NCBI RefSeq assembly: GCF_000731985.1
Contig: NZ_JNCS01000001.1
Span: forward strand, 773,557-837,556
DNA: 64,000 nt
Source: Natrinema altunense
GTDB lineage: Archaea > Halobacteriota > Halobacteria > Halobacteriales > Natrialbaceae
Direction of reading: 5' to 3'
A program made the position numbers and the translations under genes. Numbering within the stretch: position 1 is the stretch's first letter; each line of letters begins with the position of its first letter. This document shows positions 1 through 8,429 of this stretch, piece after piece. The notes beneath the pieces are model-generated. The model was not told the DNA's origin. It did not search any database and worked only from the letters and a program-made list of their open reading frames with translations.

Positions 1-460
1 GATAGAAACTCAGGAAGTCGCTGTCGGGAATCTCGGGTTTGAGCCGCGACTCGATGTAGCGCTCGAGGGCGGCGTCTTCGACCTCGCTGTCCTCGTCGAA
101 GTAGTCCTCGGACATATACCCGGAAACCTCCGTCACCGAGAGGTAGGAGTCGGCCCGCTCGGTGAACTCGGCGAGCGCGGTGTGCTCGAACCGGCGCTCG
201 AGCGTATCGATATCGGCGAGCGTCGGCCGCAAGTGAAGGACGAGCAGGTCGGCCTTGTGACCGAGCACCGAGAACGTAGCCGAGTCACCGGCCTCCGCGT
301 CGTCGACGGCCTCACAGGCGGTCAGATAGTCGATGCCGTCGTCGATCGCCTGCGAACGGCGCCGTTCGGGCGCGTTTCGCCAGGCGTCCCAGTCGATCGA
401 CCGGAAGTCGTGTAGGACGTACCAACCCTCTTCGGTCTGTGGCGGTCGTCGTCGTTCCAT
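1..460 (-). CDS. Haem-binding chlorite-dismutase-like protein (PitA/HemQ family), 3' part outside window
   Basis: The reading frame opens at an ATG at 460 and runs off the left edge without a stop, giving about 153 residues. The start reads MERRRPPQTEEGW and is followed by YVLHDFRSIDWDAWR, then FSVLGHKADLLVLHLRP and SVTEVSGYMSEDYFDED. These segments are characteristic of the haloarchaeal PitA proteins, in which a chlorite-dismutase/HemQ-type haem domain is followed by a monooxygenase-like C-terminal domain; only the N-terminal third is visible. The family includes coproheme decarboxylases of haem synthesis, and the haloarchaeal member probably acts in haem handling rather than chlorite breakdown. 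The haem-ligand histidine lies beyond the window. It is divergent from the PadR gene across about 160 bases. Confidence 0.85.
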   Translation of the reverse strand, partial: MERRRPPQTEEGWYVLHDFRSIDWDAWRNAPERRRSQAIDDGIDYLTACEAVDDAEAGDSATFSVLGHKADLLVLHLRPTLADIDTLERRFEHTALAEFTERADSYLSVTEVSGYMSEDYFDEDSEVEDAALERYIESRLKPEIPDSDFLSFY

Positions 461-618
461 GGGTGCGGGTTGGGACGGAGACGCCAAGAAGGGCCGGGTT
501 TCGCCCCGCTCCCGTCCATCGACGGACTCGGCTCCGTGCCCGGAGCGCCCGGCCCAGACTCATCGCGTGCGGACGTGACCGAAACCCTTTAGCGCTATCC
601 GTATAACTGACCAGCCAT

Positions 619-1146
619 ATGCGGAAGAGTGGGCCGCCGAAAGGACTCATCGCCTATATCGTCCTCGAACTCCTCGAGGAGAAGCCGCGATACGGCTACG
701 AGATCCTCAAGGAGATCCGGGATCTCAGCGGCGGTCACTGGGAACCGTCCTACGGCTCGGTGTATCCGATCCTCTATAAATTCGAGGAGAAGGGGTGGGC
801 CGAGCGCATCGAACGCAAAGACGAACCGGACCGAAAATACTTCGAACTCACCGACGACGGGATTGCGGAACTCGAGGACCGCCGCGAGAGCGGGCCGGAG
901 AAGGCTCGGGACTTCGCCGACGTCATCCTCGGTTTTTTCCACGTCTACGCGGCTTTCTCGACGGACGACCGGTTCGACATTCCGGAGAAAGAGTGTGAGT
1001 GGTGCTTCGACGAGGAGTTCAGCCGCTGGGTCGTCGAACAGGTCGCCCGCCACTACGAACACTACTTCGATACCGAGTTCGAGCGCATCGAGGAGACTCA
1101 CGAGGAGTTCTCCGATCGCCACGGGCTCGATTCTGACGACTCGTAG
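619..1146 (+). CDS. PadR family transcriptional regulator
   Basis: A 175-residue protein whose first 90 residues form the PadR winged helix: GLIAYIVLELLEEKPRYGYE, then YGSVYPILYKFEEKGW and the wing DRKYFELTDDG. The C-terminal half is acidic and helical, carries a CEWC pair (about residues 124-127), and probably dimerises. PadR proteins are usually ligand-responsive repressors acting on a nearby promoter and often on their own gene. The divergent haem-protein gene is the obvious candidate target. The ATG at 619 follows a weak A/T-rich element (CCTTTAG near 587) at leaderless distance. The gene is convergent with the protease gene that ends 20 bases downstream. Confidence 0.85.
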   Translation: MRKSGPPKGLIAYIVLELLEEKPRYGYEILKEIRDLSGGHWEPSYGSVYPILYKFEEKGWAERIERKDEPDRKYFELTDDGIAELEDRRESGPEKARDFADVILGFFHVYAAFSTDDRFDIPEKECEWCFDEEFSRWVVEQVARHYEHYFDTEFERIEETHEEFSDRHGLDSDDS

Positions 1147-1166
1147 CTCGCCGCCGCGGTCGTTTC

Positions 1167-3011
1167 TCACCCCAGCAGTTGTGGTCCGAACAATAGGAGG
1201 ACGAAGCTCACGAGCATCGTCACTCCGATCGCCGTCGTCACCGTCCGGACCATCCCGCGGGTCGCGTCGATCGGGAGCCGGGAGACGATCGCTTCGGTGC
1301 TCGTCCGGAGGATGTGCCCGCCGTCGAGCGGGAACGCCGGAATACAGTTGAAAAAGCCCAGTTGGACGTTGATCCAGCCGGTCCAGAACAGCAGGTTCGC
1401 GAGGAGGAAGACGGTGCCGTCGCCGAACGCACCGAGCATCCCCTGGGCCTGATAGAAGTTCTGCACCCCGCCGGTGAAGCCGGCGAAATTGAACGGCATC
1501 GCGCCGCTGACGCCGATGACCGGCAGCATAAGCGCGACCCCGATCTTCCCGAGGAAGCTCTCGGTAATCGGGCCGAACCGCGTCTCGCCGTCGCCCCCGA
1601 GCAGCCCCAGATACTCATCCGCGGGGTAGAGTTGGACGCCGATATCGTTCACCGCGACGCCGGACATGCCCGGCACGGGCTGAATGCCGAGGAACCCGCT
1701 GTTCTCCCGCGGGTGCTCGTCGAGCGTGACGGTGTACGTCCGGCGTTCGTCGCCGACGTAGCCCGCGACCGAGACTCGTTGGTCGGGCTCGCTGTCCTCG
1801 AGCAGGGCGGCGAGATCACCGTAGTTCTGGATCCGCTCGCCGTCGAAGCGGGTGATCACCATGGTCTCGTCGGTCGGGCCGGCCTCGTGCTCGAGGGGGC
1901 CGTCAGCGGCGACCGAGACCGCCGCACCGACGGGTACCTCGCGCTCGACCCGGTCGTCGGCCGTATCGTCCGCGGGTTCGATCGTCAGCGTGACCCGCTC
2001 GCTGTCGCCGACGGCGTCGTAGAAGCCGCGTTCGGTCGCGACGGTTTGGCCGTCGACCGCGCGGATCTTGTCACCGACGGAGAGTCCCGTCGGGCCGTTT
2101 TCCATCGCGGTGGACACGAGCAGGGATCGATCGACGGGGACCGTCCGCTCGCCGTTGAGTTCGACGGTGACCTGCTCGCTGTCGACGGCCTCGAGTCGGG
2201 TCGCGAGGTCGTCGTTGCCCTCGACTGCGGTGCCGTTGATCGCGGTAATGCGGTCGTTCGGCTCGATCCCGGCATCGGCCGCGGGCGAGTCGGGGGCGAC
2301 GCCGCCGACGGCGGCTCCGGGTGCGACCCCGATCGCGCCGACGATGGGGCCGAACAGGAGGGCGAACGCCAGCAGCGTGATCGCGAAGTTGTTTGTGACG
2401 CCGGCGGCGAACATTCTGGTCTGGCCGCCCCGGGAGGCGGACTTGCTGCTCTCCTGATCGGGTTCGACAAACGCGCCGATGGGGAGGAACGCGAGCATCG
2501 CGACGCCCATCGAGTCGATATCGATGTCCTCGACGCGACAGAGCAGTCCGTGGCCCCCTTCGTGGACGACGAGGCCGACGAGCAGCCCGAAGACGATGCC
2601 GGGCGTTGCCGACAACGGCAGAAAGTCGTTGACACCGGGAATGACGAGCACGTTGTGGGGCTGTCTAGCGGGGGAGCTCGCCGACTGTGGCGACGAGAGC
2701 GCGATCACCGCTACGCGAATCAGAACGGCGAACATGCTGATCATCACGACGAGCGCGATTCCGACGCCGAAGTTCGACCACGCCCGCCAGAAGCGCTTCG
2801 GTCGCGCGAGCCGGTCCAGAAGCACCCGCCCGCGTTTCGTGTGGAACGTGAGGATCGGCCCCTGAGTCCCGATGTACTCCGGGAGATATCCACCGTTTCG
2901 GAGCCCGATTACCGCGATCCAGTAGAGGAGGAGACCGATCAGAACCCACGTCAGGAGTTCCGACCCGTAGATTGCGGGCGGCGAGACGACAGCGAGAGAG
3001 CCGTGGTCCAT
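1167..3011 (-). CDS. Site-2 protease-like M50 metalloprotease with PDZ domains
   Basis: A 614-residue polytopic membrane protein. The zinc motif HEGGH is at residues 150-154 in a hydrophobic segment, and the third ligand motif FPLDGGH has its Asp near residue 563. Between them lie soluble PDZ-like stretches (for example AADAGIEPNDRITAINGT and GPTGLSVGDKIRAVDGQ). N-terminal membrane segments are at about residues 20-38 and 81-105. The family cuts membrane-embedded substrates, typically anti-sigma factors or regulators; the substrate here is unknown. It is longer than minimal S2P enzymes because of the extra extracytoplasmic part. It is convergent with padR and lies downstream of lysS on the same strand. 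Confidence 0.9.
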   Translation of the reverse strand: MDHGSLAVVSPPAIYGSELLTWVLIGLLLYWIAVIGLRNGGYLPEYIGTQGPILTFHTKRGRVLLDRLARPKRFWRAWSNFGVGIALVVMISMFAVLIRVAVIALSSPQSASSPARQPHNVLVIPGVNDFLPLSATPGIVFGLLVGLVVHEGGHGLLCRVEDIDIDSMGVAMLAFLPIGAFVEPDQESSKSASRGGQTRMFAAGVTNNFAITLLAFALLFGPIVGAIGVAPGAAVGGVAPDSPAADAGIEPNDRITAINGTAVEGNDDLATRLEAVDSEQVTVELNGERTVPVDRSLLVSTAMENGPTGLSVGDKIRAVDGQTVATERGFYDAVGDSERVTLTIEPADDTADDRVEREVPVGAAVSVAADGPLEHEAGPTDETMVITRFDGERIQNYGDLAALLEDSEPDQRVSVAGYVGDERRTYTVTLDEHPRENSGFLGIQPVPGMSGVAVNDIGVQLYPADEYLGLLGGDGETRFGPITESFLGKIGVALMLPVIGVSGAMPFNFAGFTGGVQNFYQAQGMLGAFGDGTVFLLANLLFWTGWINVQLGFFNCIPAFPLDGGHILRTSTEAIVSRLPIDATRGMVRTVTTAIGVTMLVSFVLLLFGPQLLG

Positions 3012-3076
3012 CGATACTATCTCCGGGCGGCGTTCTCAAATGACTTTTGTCTATCCGGCCGGCCGTTCGAGTCCGC

Positions 3077-4792
3077 TCACCGCTCCCGGCGCAGTCGTCC
3101 GACGACGAACGCCCGATCGACCTTCGCGAGGAACGGACCGAGCTTCGGCCCCTGCTCCTCGTCGAAGAACAGCCGGTAGCCCGCCGCGAAGAAGTCGCCG
3201 GTGTCGACGTCGTGGCGCTTCGCGGCCTCGTAGATCTCGCCCTGGATCTCCTCGGGGTCGTGACCCGCCTCGATGAAGTCGGCTAGGTCCGCGAGCGCGG
3301 CTTCGGTCTCCGCGTCGAAGTCGTGCGCCGGAATCTCGGTTCGCTTGAGTTCGTAATCGAACTCGTTGCCCGTCCGGCGCGCCCAGTTGCGGGCCTGCTC
3401 GACCCGCTCGAGCGCACCCGCCACGGCCCACTCGGGCGCGTCGTCGGGGATGTGGCCCTCGCGGCGCGCGATCTCCTCGCGCAGGTCGGGATCGTCGGTC
3501 ATCCCGAGTACCGCGGCGAAGGTATAGGGAAGCCGAATCCGCTTTTCGCGTGGCTCCTCGACCACGAAGGGGTAGACGCGATCGGCGAAGGCCTGTTCGT
3601 CCTCGCTGGCATCGATCTCGCCGAAGTAGGTCGCCTCGAGCCGGTCGAACTCGTCGACCAGCTGGTCGAGGCGCTCGATGCTGAAGTCCCGGGCCTTCGC
3701 TGGGTCCTTCGCGAAGAAGTAGCGCAGCACGTCGGGCTCGAGCAACTCGAGCACGTCCGAGACGAGGATGACGTTCCCTTCGGAAGAGGAGAAGGGCTCG
3801 CCGTCGAGGGTGAACCACTCGTAGACCATCGGCACCGGCGGCTCGATCTCGAGGACGTTTCGCGCGACGTCCTGGCCGCTGGGCCACGAACCCTCGGCGT
3901 GGTCCTTTCCGAAGGGTTCGAAATCGACGCCCAGCAGCTGCCACTGGGCGGGCCACTCGAAGCGCCAGGGGAGTTTCCCCTCGCGCAGCGTGGCGGTGCC
4001 CTCGTGGCCACAGCCATCGATGGTCCGATCGCCGGCGTCCATGTCGGTACAGCGGTAGTCGACGGTGCCGGCTTCTCCCGCATCGAGATCGACGCTCGTC
4101 ACCGTCTCGGTGAGCTTGCCACACTCCTCGCAGATCGGATTGAACGGGACGTAGTCGGCGTTCGCATCGACCTTGTCCTGGTACTGCGAGAGAACGTCGC
4201 GTGCGCGATCCCGATGCTCGAGGACGAAGCGGGTCACGGCCTCGAATTCGCCGGACTCGTACAGGTCCGTGTTCGAGACGAGCTCGATCGGCGCGCCGAT
4301 CGCGTCGGCGCTGTCCTGAATGATCGTCGAGAAGTGGTCGCCGTAGGACTCACAGCAACCGAACGGGTCCGGGATGTCGGTGTAGGGCGCGCCGAGGTTG
4401 CGACCGAGCGCGCCGGCGTCGACCTCGCCGAGGTCGACCAGGTTCCCCTCGAGGTCACAGAGGGTTCGCGGGAGCTTCCGGAGGGGGTCGCGGTCGTCGG
4501 CGGTGAAGACCTGCCGGACCTCGTAGTCCCGATCCCGAAGCACTTCGGCGACGAAGTAGCCGCGCATGATCTCGTTGACGTTGCCCAGATGGGGAACGCC
4601 CGACGGCGAGATACCGCCCTTGACGACGATCGGCTCGTCCGGCTCTCGGTTTGCGATCCGGTCCGCGACGGTATCCGCCCAGAACGCGTGTCGCGTTTCG
4701 CTCGCTTCCTCGCGCTGGAGGGTGTACGGGCTGATCGCCTCCGATTCCGTGACGGGTTCCGTTTCCGCGTCGGCGTCGCCGTCGCCACTCAT
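3077..4792 (-). CDS. lysS: Lysyl-tRNA synthetase, class I
   Basis: A 571-residue class I (archaeal) LysRS that charges tRNA-Lys with lysine. The HIGH-type signature is PSGVPHLGN at residues 63-71, and the KMSKS equivalent is the FSSSEGN loop near residue 333. A CEEC pair and a later CGH suggest a zinc-binding insertion, which is common in the family. The ATG at 4792 overlaps the pyrH stop by four bases (ATGA), so the two are translationally coupled. tRNA-Lys(TTT) is encoded in the same window at 60.1 kb. Length and motifs are intact. Confidence 0.97.
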   Translation of the reverse strand: MSGDGDADAETEPVTESEAISPYTLQREEASETRHAFWADTVADRIANREPDEPIVVKGGISPSGVPHLGNVNEIMRGYFVAEVLRDRDYEVRQVFTADDRDPLRKLPRTLCDLEGNLVDLGEVDAGALGRNLGAPYTDIPDPFGCCESYGDHFSTIIQDSADAIGAPIELVSNTDLYESGEFEAVTRFVLEHRDRARDVLSQYQDKVDANADYVPFNPICEECGKLTETVTSVDLDAGEAGTVDYRCTDMDAGDRTIDGCGHEGTATLREGKLPWRFEWPAQWQLLGVDFEPFGKDHAEGSWPSGQDVARNVLEIEPPVPMVYEWFTLDGEPFSSSEGNVILVSDVLELLEPDVLRYFFAKDPAKARDFSIERLDQLVDEFDRLEATYFGEIDASEDEQAFADRVYPFVVEEPREKRIRLPYTFAAVLGMTDDPDLREEIARREGHIPDDAPEWAVAGALERVEQARNWARRTGNEFDYELKRTEIPAHDFDAETEAALADLADFIEAGHDPEEIQGEIYEAAKRHDVDTGDFFAAGYRLFFDEEQGPKLGPFLAKVDRAFVVGRLRRER

Positions 4793-5514
4793 CGTTCGTC
4801 GCTCGCCCAGTAGGTCGGTTCCGCGCCGGCACCCTCCGGAACGATGTCCGTTCCCTCGTGATCACCGTGGCGAACGGCGCGGGCGATCCGGTCGGGATCG
4901 GTGCCGTCGAGTACGATCGTCCGCATCCCGGAGCGTTCGATGATCTTGGCCGCCAGCAGGTCGACGGGTGCCGAAGCTCCGGCGTTCATCTCGAGGCCGG
5001 CGATGGCGTCGACCAGGGCCGTCGCGGAGAGGCGGTCGTGTTTGGTCGCGTCGGCGTCCTCGTTCGGATCGGCGCTGTAGACGCCAGGAACGCTCGTCGC
5101 GTAGATCAGCAGGTCGGCGTCGATGTACTCCGCGAGGGCGGCCCCGACCGCGTCGGTCGTCTGGGCCGGCGCGACGCCGCCCATAATACAGATGTCGTCC
5201 CGCCGAAGCGCCTCGCTGGCCTCCTCGTAATCCAGCGCCGGCGCGGTCACGGACTCCTCGCTCAGTGCGGCGATGAGCAGCCGCGCGTTGAGTCGCGTGA
5301 CATCGATACCCAACTGATCGAGTTCGATCTCGTTCGCCCCGAGGTCTCGAGCGGCCCCGATGTACTCGCGGGCGACGCCGCCGCCCCCGACGACGGCACC
5401 GATCCGACACCCCTCGGAAATGAGGTCTTCGATGACGGCCGCGTGCTCGGCCACCCGGTCCGCGCCGGGTTCGGGCACGAGAACGCTTCCGCCGATAGAG
5501 ACGACCACTTTCAT
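4789..5514 (-). CDS. pyrH: UMP kinase (archaeal type)
   Basis: Phosphorylates UMP to UDP in pyrimidine nucleotide synthesis. The 241-residue protein starts MKVVVSIGGSVL, the first strand and phosphate loop of the amino-acid-kinase fold. It continues with GAVVGGGGVAREYIGAARDLG and, near the end of the nucleotide site, YATSVPGVYSADP. An in-frame ATG upstream would add over 60 low-complexity residues not found in the family, so 5514 was chosen. A TATA-like ACCCTTAAG lies about 30 bases before it. It is the first gene of a pyrH-lysS transcription unit. Confidence 0.95.
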   Translation of the reverse strand: MKVVVSIGGSVLVPEPGADRVAEHAAVIEDLISEGCRIGAVVGGGGVAREYIGAARDLGANEIELDQLGIDVTRLNARLLIAALSEESVTAPALDYEEASEALRRDDICIMGGVAPAQTTDAVGAALAEYIDADLLIYATSVPGVYSADPNEDADATKHDRLSATALVDAIAGLEMNAGASAPVDLLAAKIIERSGMRTIVLDGTDPDRIARAVRHGDHEGTDIVPEGAGAEPTYWASDER

Positions 5515-5540
5515 ACTACCCCGGTGTAGCGGAGTTGCTA

Positions 5541-5550
5541 TCTTAAGGGT
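5541..5550 (-). promoter_or_regulatory. TATA box for pyrH
   Basis: On the minus strand the sequence reads ACCCTTAAGA, centred about 31 bases before the pyrH ATG. That spacing suits an archaeal promoter giving a very short or absent leader. Confidence 0.45.
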
Positions 5551-5713
5551 TGTCAACTGCCCGGACGGCGTGGTGACACACCCCTCGAGCGCGACCGGCT
5601 CGGCATCCGTCCCAGCGAAACCGGGTGCCGCTCTCGGACGACCGCCGTCAGTCGGTAGCGGCGACCCGACGGGCGGCTCGTGGAGTTGCCGGTCGCTCGG
5701 CACGTAGTCCATC

Positions 5714-6775
5714 TCACTCCTCGAGCGGCAGGACCAGTGCATCGCCGTCCCGGTCGAACTCGGTCCCGAACGGTGCCGATAGCGTTCGCATCCGTTCGCG
5801 GACCCAGGCGGCGGCCGCCGGGCCGGCCTCGTGGACCGCACAGCCGTCGATTTCGGTCGGCTGCAATCGCAGTTCGACCGGTCGGCCGTCGTGTGTCACC
5901 GTGAGGACGAACAGGAAGCTCCGATCGTTGTGCACCTCCTTGTCGACCCGGTAGTCGTCGACGAAGTCGCCCGCGTCGTAGATGATCGGACTCCCGTCGT
6001 AATTTTCGACCCCCTGAACGACGTGGGCGCTGTGGCCGTGAATCACGTCGACGCCGTTCTCGACCAACCAGCGGCCGAAATCCCGGAACGATTCCGGCGG
6101 CTCGGTGACCATGTTCGGCCCCCAGTGTAGCGAGGCGACCAGCAGGTCCGGGTTCGTCTCTCGGGCGCGCTCGAGCGCCTCGCGAACGCGCCGTCGCGTT
6201 GCCGAGTCATCGGTATCGATTTCGATTCGGGCCGTCCCCGGCGAATCGTCGGCGGCCGCGTACTCCGGCGTGTTGTCCGTCAGCGAAACGAGCGCGATGT
6301 CGAGACCCTCGTCTCCCGTCGCCGGTGCCGCGTCCGACGCCGGGACCGAGGGATCACCGGCCGCGTCCGCTTCGCTGATCGTCCGCACCGCCGGTGCGAG
6401 CGCCTCGTCGATCGTCGCTCCCGCACCCGTGTGGGCGATCCCGGCGTCGTCGAGCGCGTCGATCGTGTCCCGTAACGCCACTTCCTCGTAGTCGAGCACG
6501 TGGTTGTTCGCCAGCGCACAGATATCGACGCCGGCGCGCTCAAGGGCGGGGATCGCCCAGTCGGGATCGGCCCGGAAGTGAAACGGCCGGTGCGTCCGTT
6601 GCCACTGCCGTCCACGGGTCGAGAGCACGCACTCGAGGTTGATCACGAGCCCGTCGAGGTCGCGAAGGCGCTCGAGGACGGTCCCCCAGACGGCGTCGAC
6701 CGGCCGGTCGCGCTGGCGGTCGTCGACGAGCCGCCCGAGCATCACGTCGCCCGTGAAGCCGATGCGGAGGGGCAT
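5714..6775 (-). CDS. CapA family protein (poly-gamma-glutamate/capsule metallophosphoesterase-like)
   Basis: A 353-residue protein of the CapA/PgsA family, which has a calcineurin-like metallophosphatase fold. Metal-site blocks appear in order: FTGDVMLGR at residues 5-13, LVINLECVLSTRG, ICALANNHVLDY, SLHWGPNM and DVIHGHSAHVVQG. PgsA/CapA proteins act in export of poly-gamma-glutamate, which some haloarchaea make, but no CapB/CapC genes are nearby, so the role here is open. No clear signal peptide or membrane anchor is visible, which is unlike PgsA. Start at 6775 (MPLRIGFTGD) was chosen because homologues begin just before this motif. It is divergent from the MoaE gene. Confidence 0.85.
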   Translation of the reverse strand: MPLRIGFTGDVMLGRLVDDRQRDRPVDAVWGTVLERLRDLDGLVINLECVLSTRGRQWQRTHRPFHFRADPDWAIPALERAGVDICALANNHVLDYEEVALRDTIDALDDAGIAHTGAGATIDEALAPAVRTISEADAAGDPSVPASDAAPATGDEGLDIALVSLTDNTPEYAAADDSPGTARIEIDTDDSATRRRVREALERARETNPDLLVASLHWGPNMVTEPPESFRDFGRWLVENGVDVIHGHSAHVVQGVENYDGSPIIYDAGDFVDDYRVDKEVHNDRSFLFVLTVTHDGRPVELRLQPTEIDGCAVHEAGPAAAAWVRERMRTLSAPFGTEFDRDGDALVLPLEE

Positions 6776-6877
6776 ATGCGACGTTCGCCGTCCAGTTGCA
6801 AAACTCCGGGTCACGGTCGCCGACCGCGGTGCTTGCCCGGCGACAGCTACAAAGTCCGACCCGACCATAGCTCGCAC

Positions 6878-7717
6878 ATGCACGTACTCGGCGTTCGCGA
6901 GGCGGGAGCCGACGACGGCGCGCTCGAGTCGGTCGTCGACCGGGTCGTCGATCGGCTCGCCGAGCGGGGACGCGTCGGCGTCGTCAGATACGATGCGACG
7001 ATCGCTGACGGGACACGCGCGCGCGAATCGACGACGCTCGGGGGCGACGTCACCTACGACCTCGGCGTCGACGGCGACTGGACCGCGTCGGGGACGGGGA
7101 TGTCCGTCGGCGACGCGCTCGAGAGCCTGGCGACCGACTGCGAGTACGCGGTCGTCGTCGGCGTCCCGTCCCTGCAGTACCCCTCGATCGCAGTGGGATC
7201 GGCCGCCGCTGCCGAACGCGAGGCGGGGGAGACGGTCATCGCTGCCGTCGACGGCCCCGGCGACCTCGACCTCGACGCCCTCGTCCCGGCCCTCGAGTCG
7301 GCCGAGCCCTACCAGAGCCTCGCGTCGCTGGTCGCTCGCGTCAAACGATCGCCGCGGGCGGACCGGGCGGGCGCGATCGCGACGTTCACGGGCCGGGTCC
7401 GCGCGAAGGACAGCGCGGACGACGCTCCGACCCAGTACCTCGAGTTCGAGAAGTACGAGGGCGTCGCCGACGAGCGAATGGCGGCCCTCGAGACCGATCT
7501 CGAGACTCGGGACGGGGTATTCGAGGTCGAACTCTACCACCGGACGGGGATCGTCGAGGACGGCGAGGACATCGTCTTCGTCGTCGTGCTCGCGGGCCAC
7601 CGGGAGGAGGCGTTTCGGACCGTCGAGGACGGGATCAACCGGCTGAAAGACGAGGTCCCACTGTTCAAAAAGGAGGTAACGGTCGAGGACGAGTTCTGGG
7701 TCCACGACCGACCTTGA
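6878..7717 (+). CDS. moaE: Molybdopterin synthase catalytic subunit MoaE with N-terminal MobB-like domain
   Basis: A 279-residue protein. The C-terminal half (from about residue 150) is MoaE: GAIATFTGRVRAKDS, LEFEKYEGVADERM with the family lysine, and IVFVVVLAGHREEAF. The protein ends FKKEVTVEDEFWVHD. MoaE transfers sulfur from the MoaD thiocarboxylate to precursor Z. The N-terminal half (MHVLGVREAGADDG, VDRVVDRLAERG) resembles the haloarchaeal MobB-like extension but lacks a P-loop here, so it probably does not bind GTP. The ATG at 6878 is chosen because the frame upstream loses family resemblance. Confidence 0.88.
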   Translation: MHVLGVREAGADDGALESVVDRVVDRLAERGRVGVVRYDATIADGTRARESTTLGGDVTYDLGVDGDWTASGTGMSVGDALESLATDCEYAVVVGVPSLQYPSIAVGSAAAAEREAGETVIAAVDGPGDLDLDALVPALESAEPYQSLASLVARVKRSPRADRAGAIATFTGRVRAKDSADDAPTQYLEFEKYEGVADERMAALETDLETRDGVFEVELYHRTGIVEDGEDIVFVVVLAGHREEAFRTVEDGINRLKDEVPLFKKEVTVEDEFWVHDRP

Positions 7718-7973
7718 TCGTTACGTTCTGCCAGCAGTGGCGTGCGATCATCGAAACGGTTGGGAAACACGATCGTAATCGAATCGAGTCGATTATGCGG
7801 ATTATAATGTATTAGATCCGGTTTTAAAATGTCTCCGCCCCTCTCGTAGATCGATAAACAATCTCTTAATCGAGAATAAAACGTCTTTTACCCCCCAGAT
7901 CGCTGAAGACAATCGAAACGCCGCTAATCATCCACCCTTTATAACATATATCCCCACCAAGGGATGGCTGTCG
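7718..7973. other. A/T-rich intergenic region carrying a strong TATA box
   Basis: A 256-base gap, visibly A/T-richer than its surroundings. It contains TTTATAACATATA at 7938-7950, a strong archaeal TATA box for the gene at 7974. No supported coding frame is present. Confidence 0.6.
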
Positions 7974-8213
7974 ATGAGCACGACAGCCCACTCCTCCACG
8001 GAAAGCAAGGAACGCCGCCTGAAACGCTACCTGCGCGATCGTGCCGAAGACGGTGAGATGTACTTCAAAGGCAAGTTCATCGCGGACGATGTCGGGATGT
8101 CCCCCAAGGAGATCGGCGCGATGATGGTCAAACTCTCGGACTCGGTCAACGACCTCGAGATCGAGAAGTGGTCGTACACGAGCGCGACCACGTGGCGTGT
8201 CGCACCCGCCTGA
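7974..8213 (+). CDS. Small haloarchaeal conserved protein (DUF7123-type)
   Basis: A 79-residue protein with basic N-terminal half (ESKERRLKRYLRDR) and a compact region GKFIADDVGMSPKEIGAMM that looks like a winged-helix/helix-turn-helix core. It ends in SYTSATTWRVAP. I recognise it as a haloarchaeal-only small family (DUF7123 as I recall the number); function unknown, with DNA binding possible from the HTH-like pattern. The ATG is 24 bases after a strong TATA element, so the message is almost leaderless and probably abundant. The other ATG at 7964 is out of frame. Confidence 0.8.
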   Translation: MSTTAHSSTESKERRLKRYLRDRAEDGEMYFKGKFIADDVGMSPKEIGAMMVKLSDSVNDLEIEKWSYTSATTWRVAPA

Positions 8214-8401
8214 TCGGCGCGTTCGGCCCTCCCTGCGTGCGAACGTCTCCCGAACCGCTCGGACGACGGTCCCCGCCTCCCGTGCCGGCACACCGACGTC
8301 GTCGGCACGACGCCCGCAGATATCTCCATACTACCGCGTCCCCTTTTCCGTTCGGTCCAGCCGGACAGATGAGAAACGGCCGGGCCTGCCGACGGCAGTC
8401 G

Positions 8402-8409
8402 ATTTATAC
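8402..8409 (+). promoter_or_regulatory. TATA box for the downstream site-2 protease
   Basis: ATTTATAC lies about 25 bases upstream of the ATG at 8430. This supports a leaderless start at 8430 rather than the second ATG at 8433. Confidence 0.5.
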
Positions 8410-8429
8410 CTGCCGACGATGAACCTCGG

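Noticed and set aside
1314..3179. A 621-codon open frame on the plus strand opposite the site-2 protease
   Set aside because: It is the antisense shadow of a clearly conserved gene; composition is Arg/Asp/His-rich with no recognisable motif. The same applies to the other long frames opposite lysS, moaE, the hydantoinase genes and the MoxR genes.
5515..5713. N-terminal extension of pyrH from an in-frame ATG at about 5713
   Set aside because: It would add about 66 Pro/Gly-rich residues absent from UMP kinases, and a TATA box sits just before the internal start.
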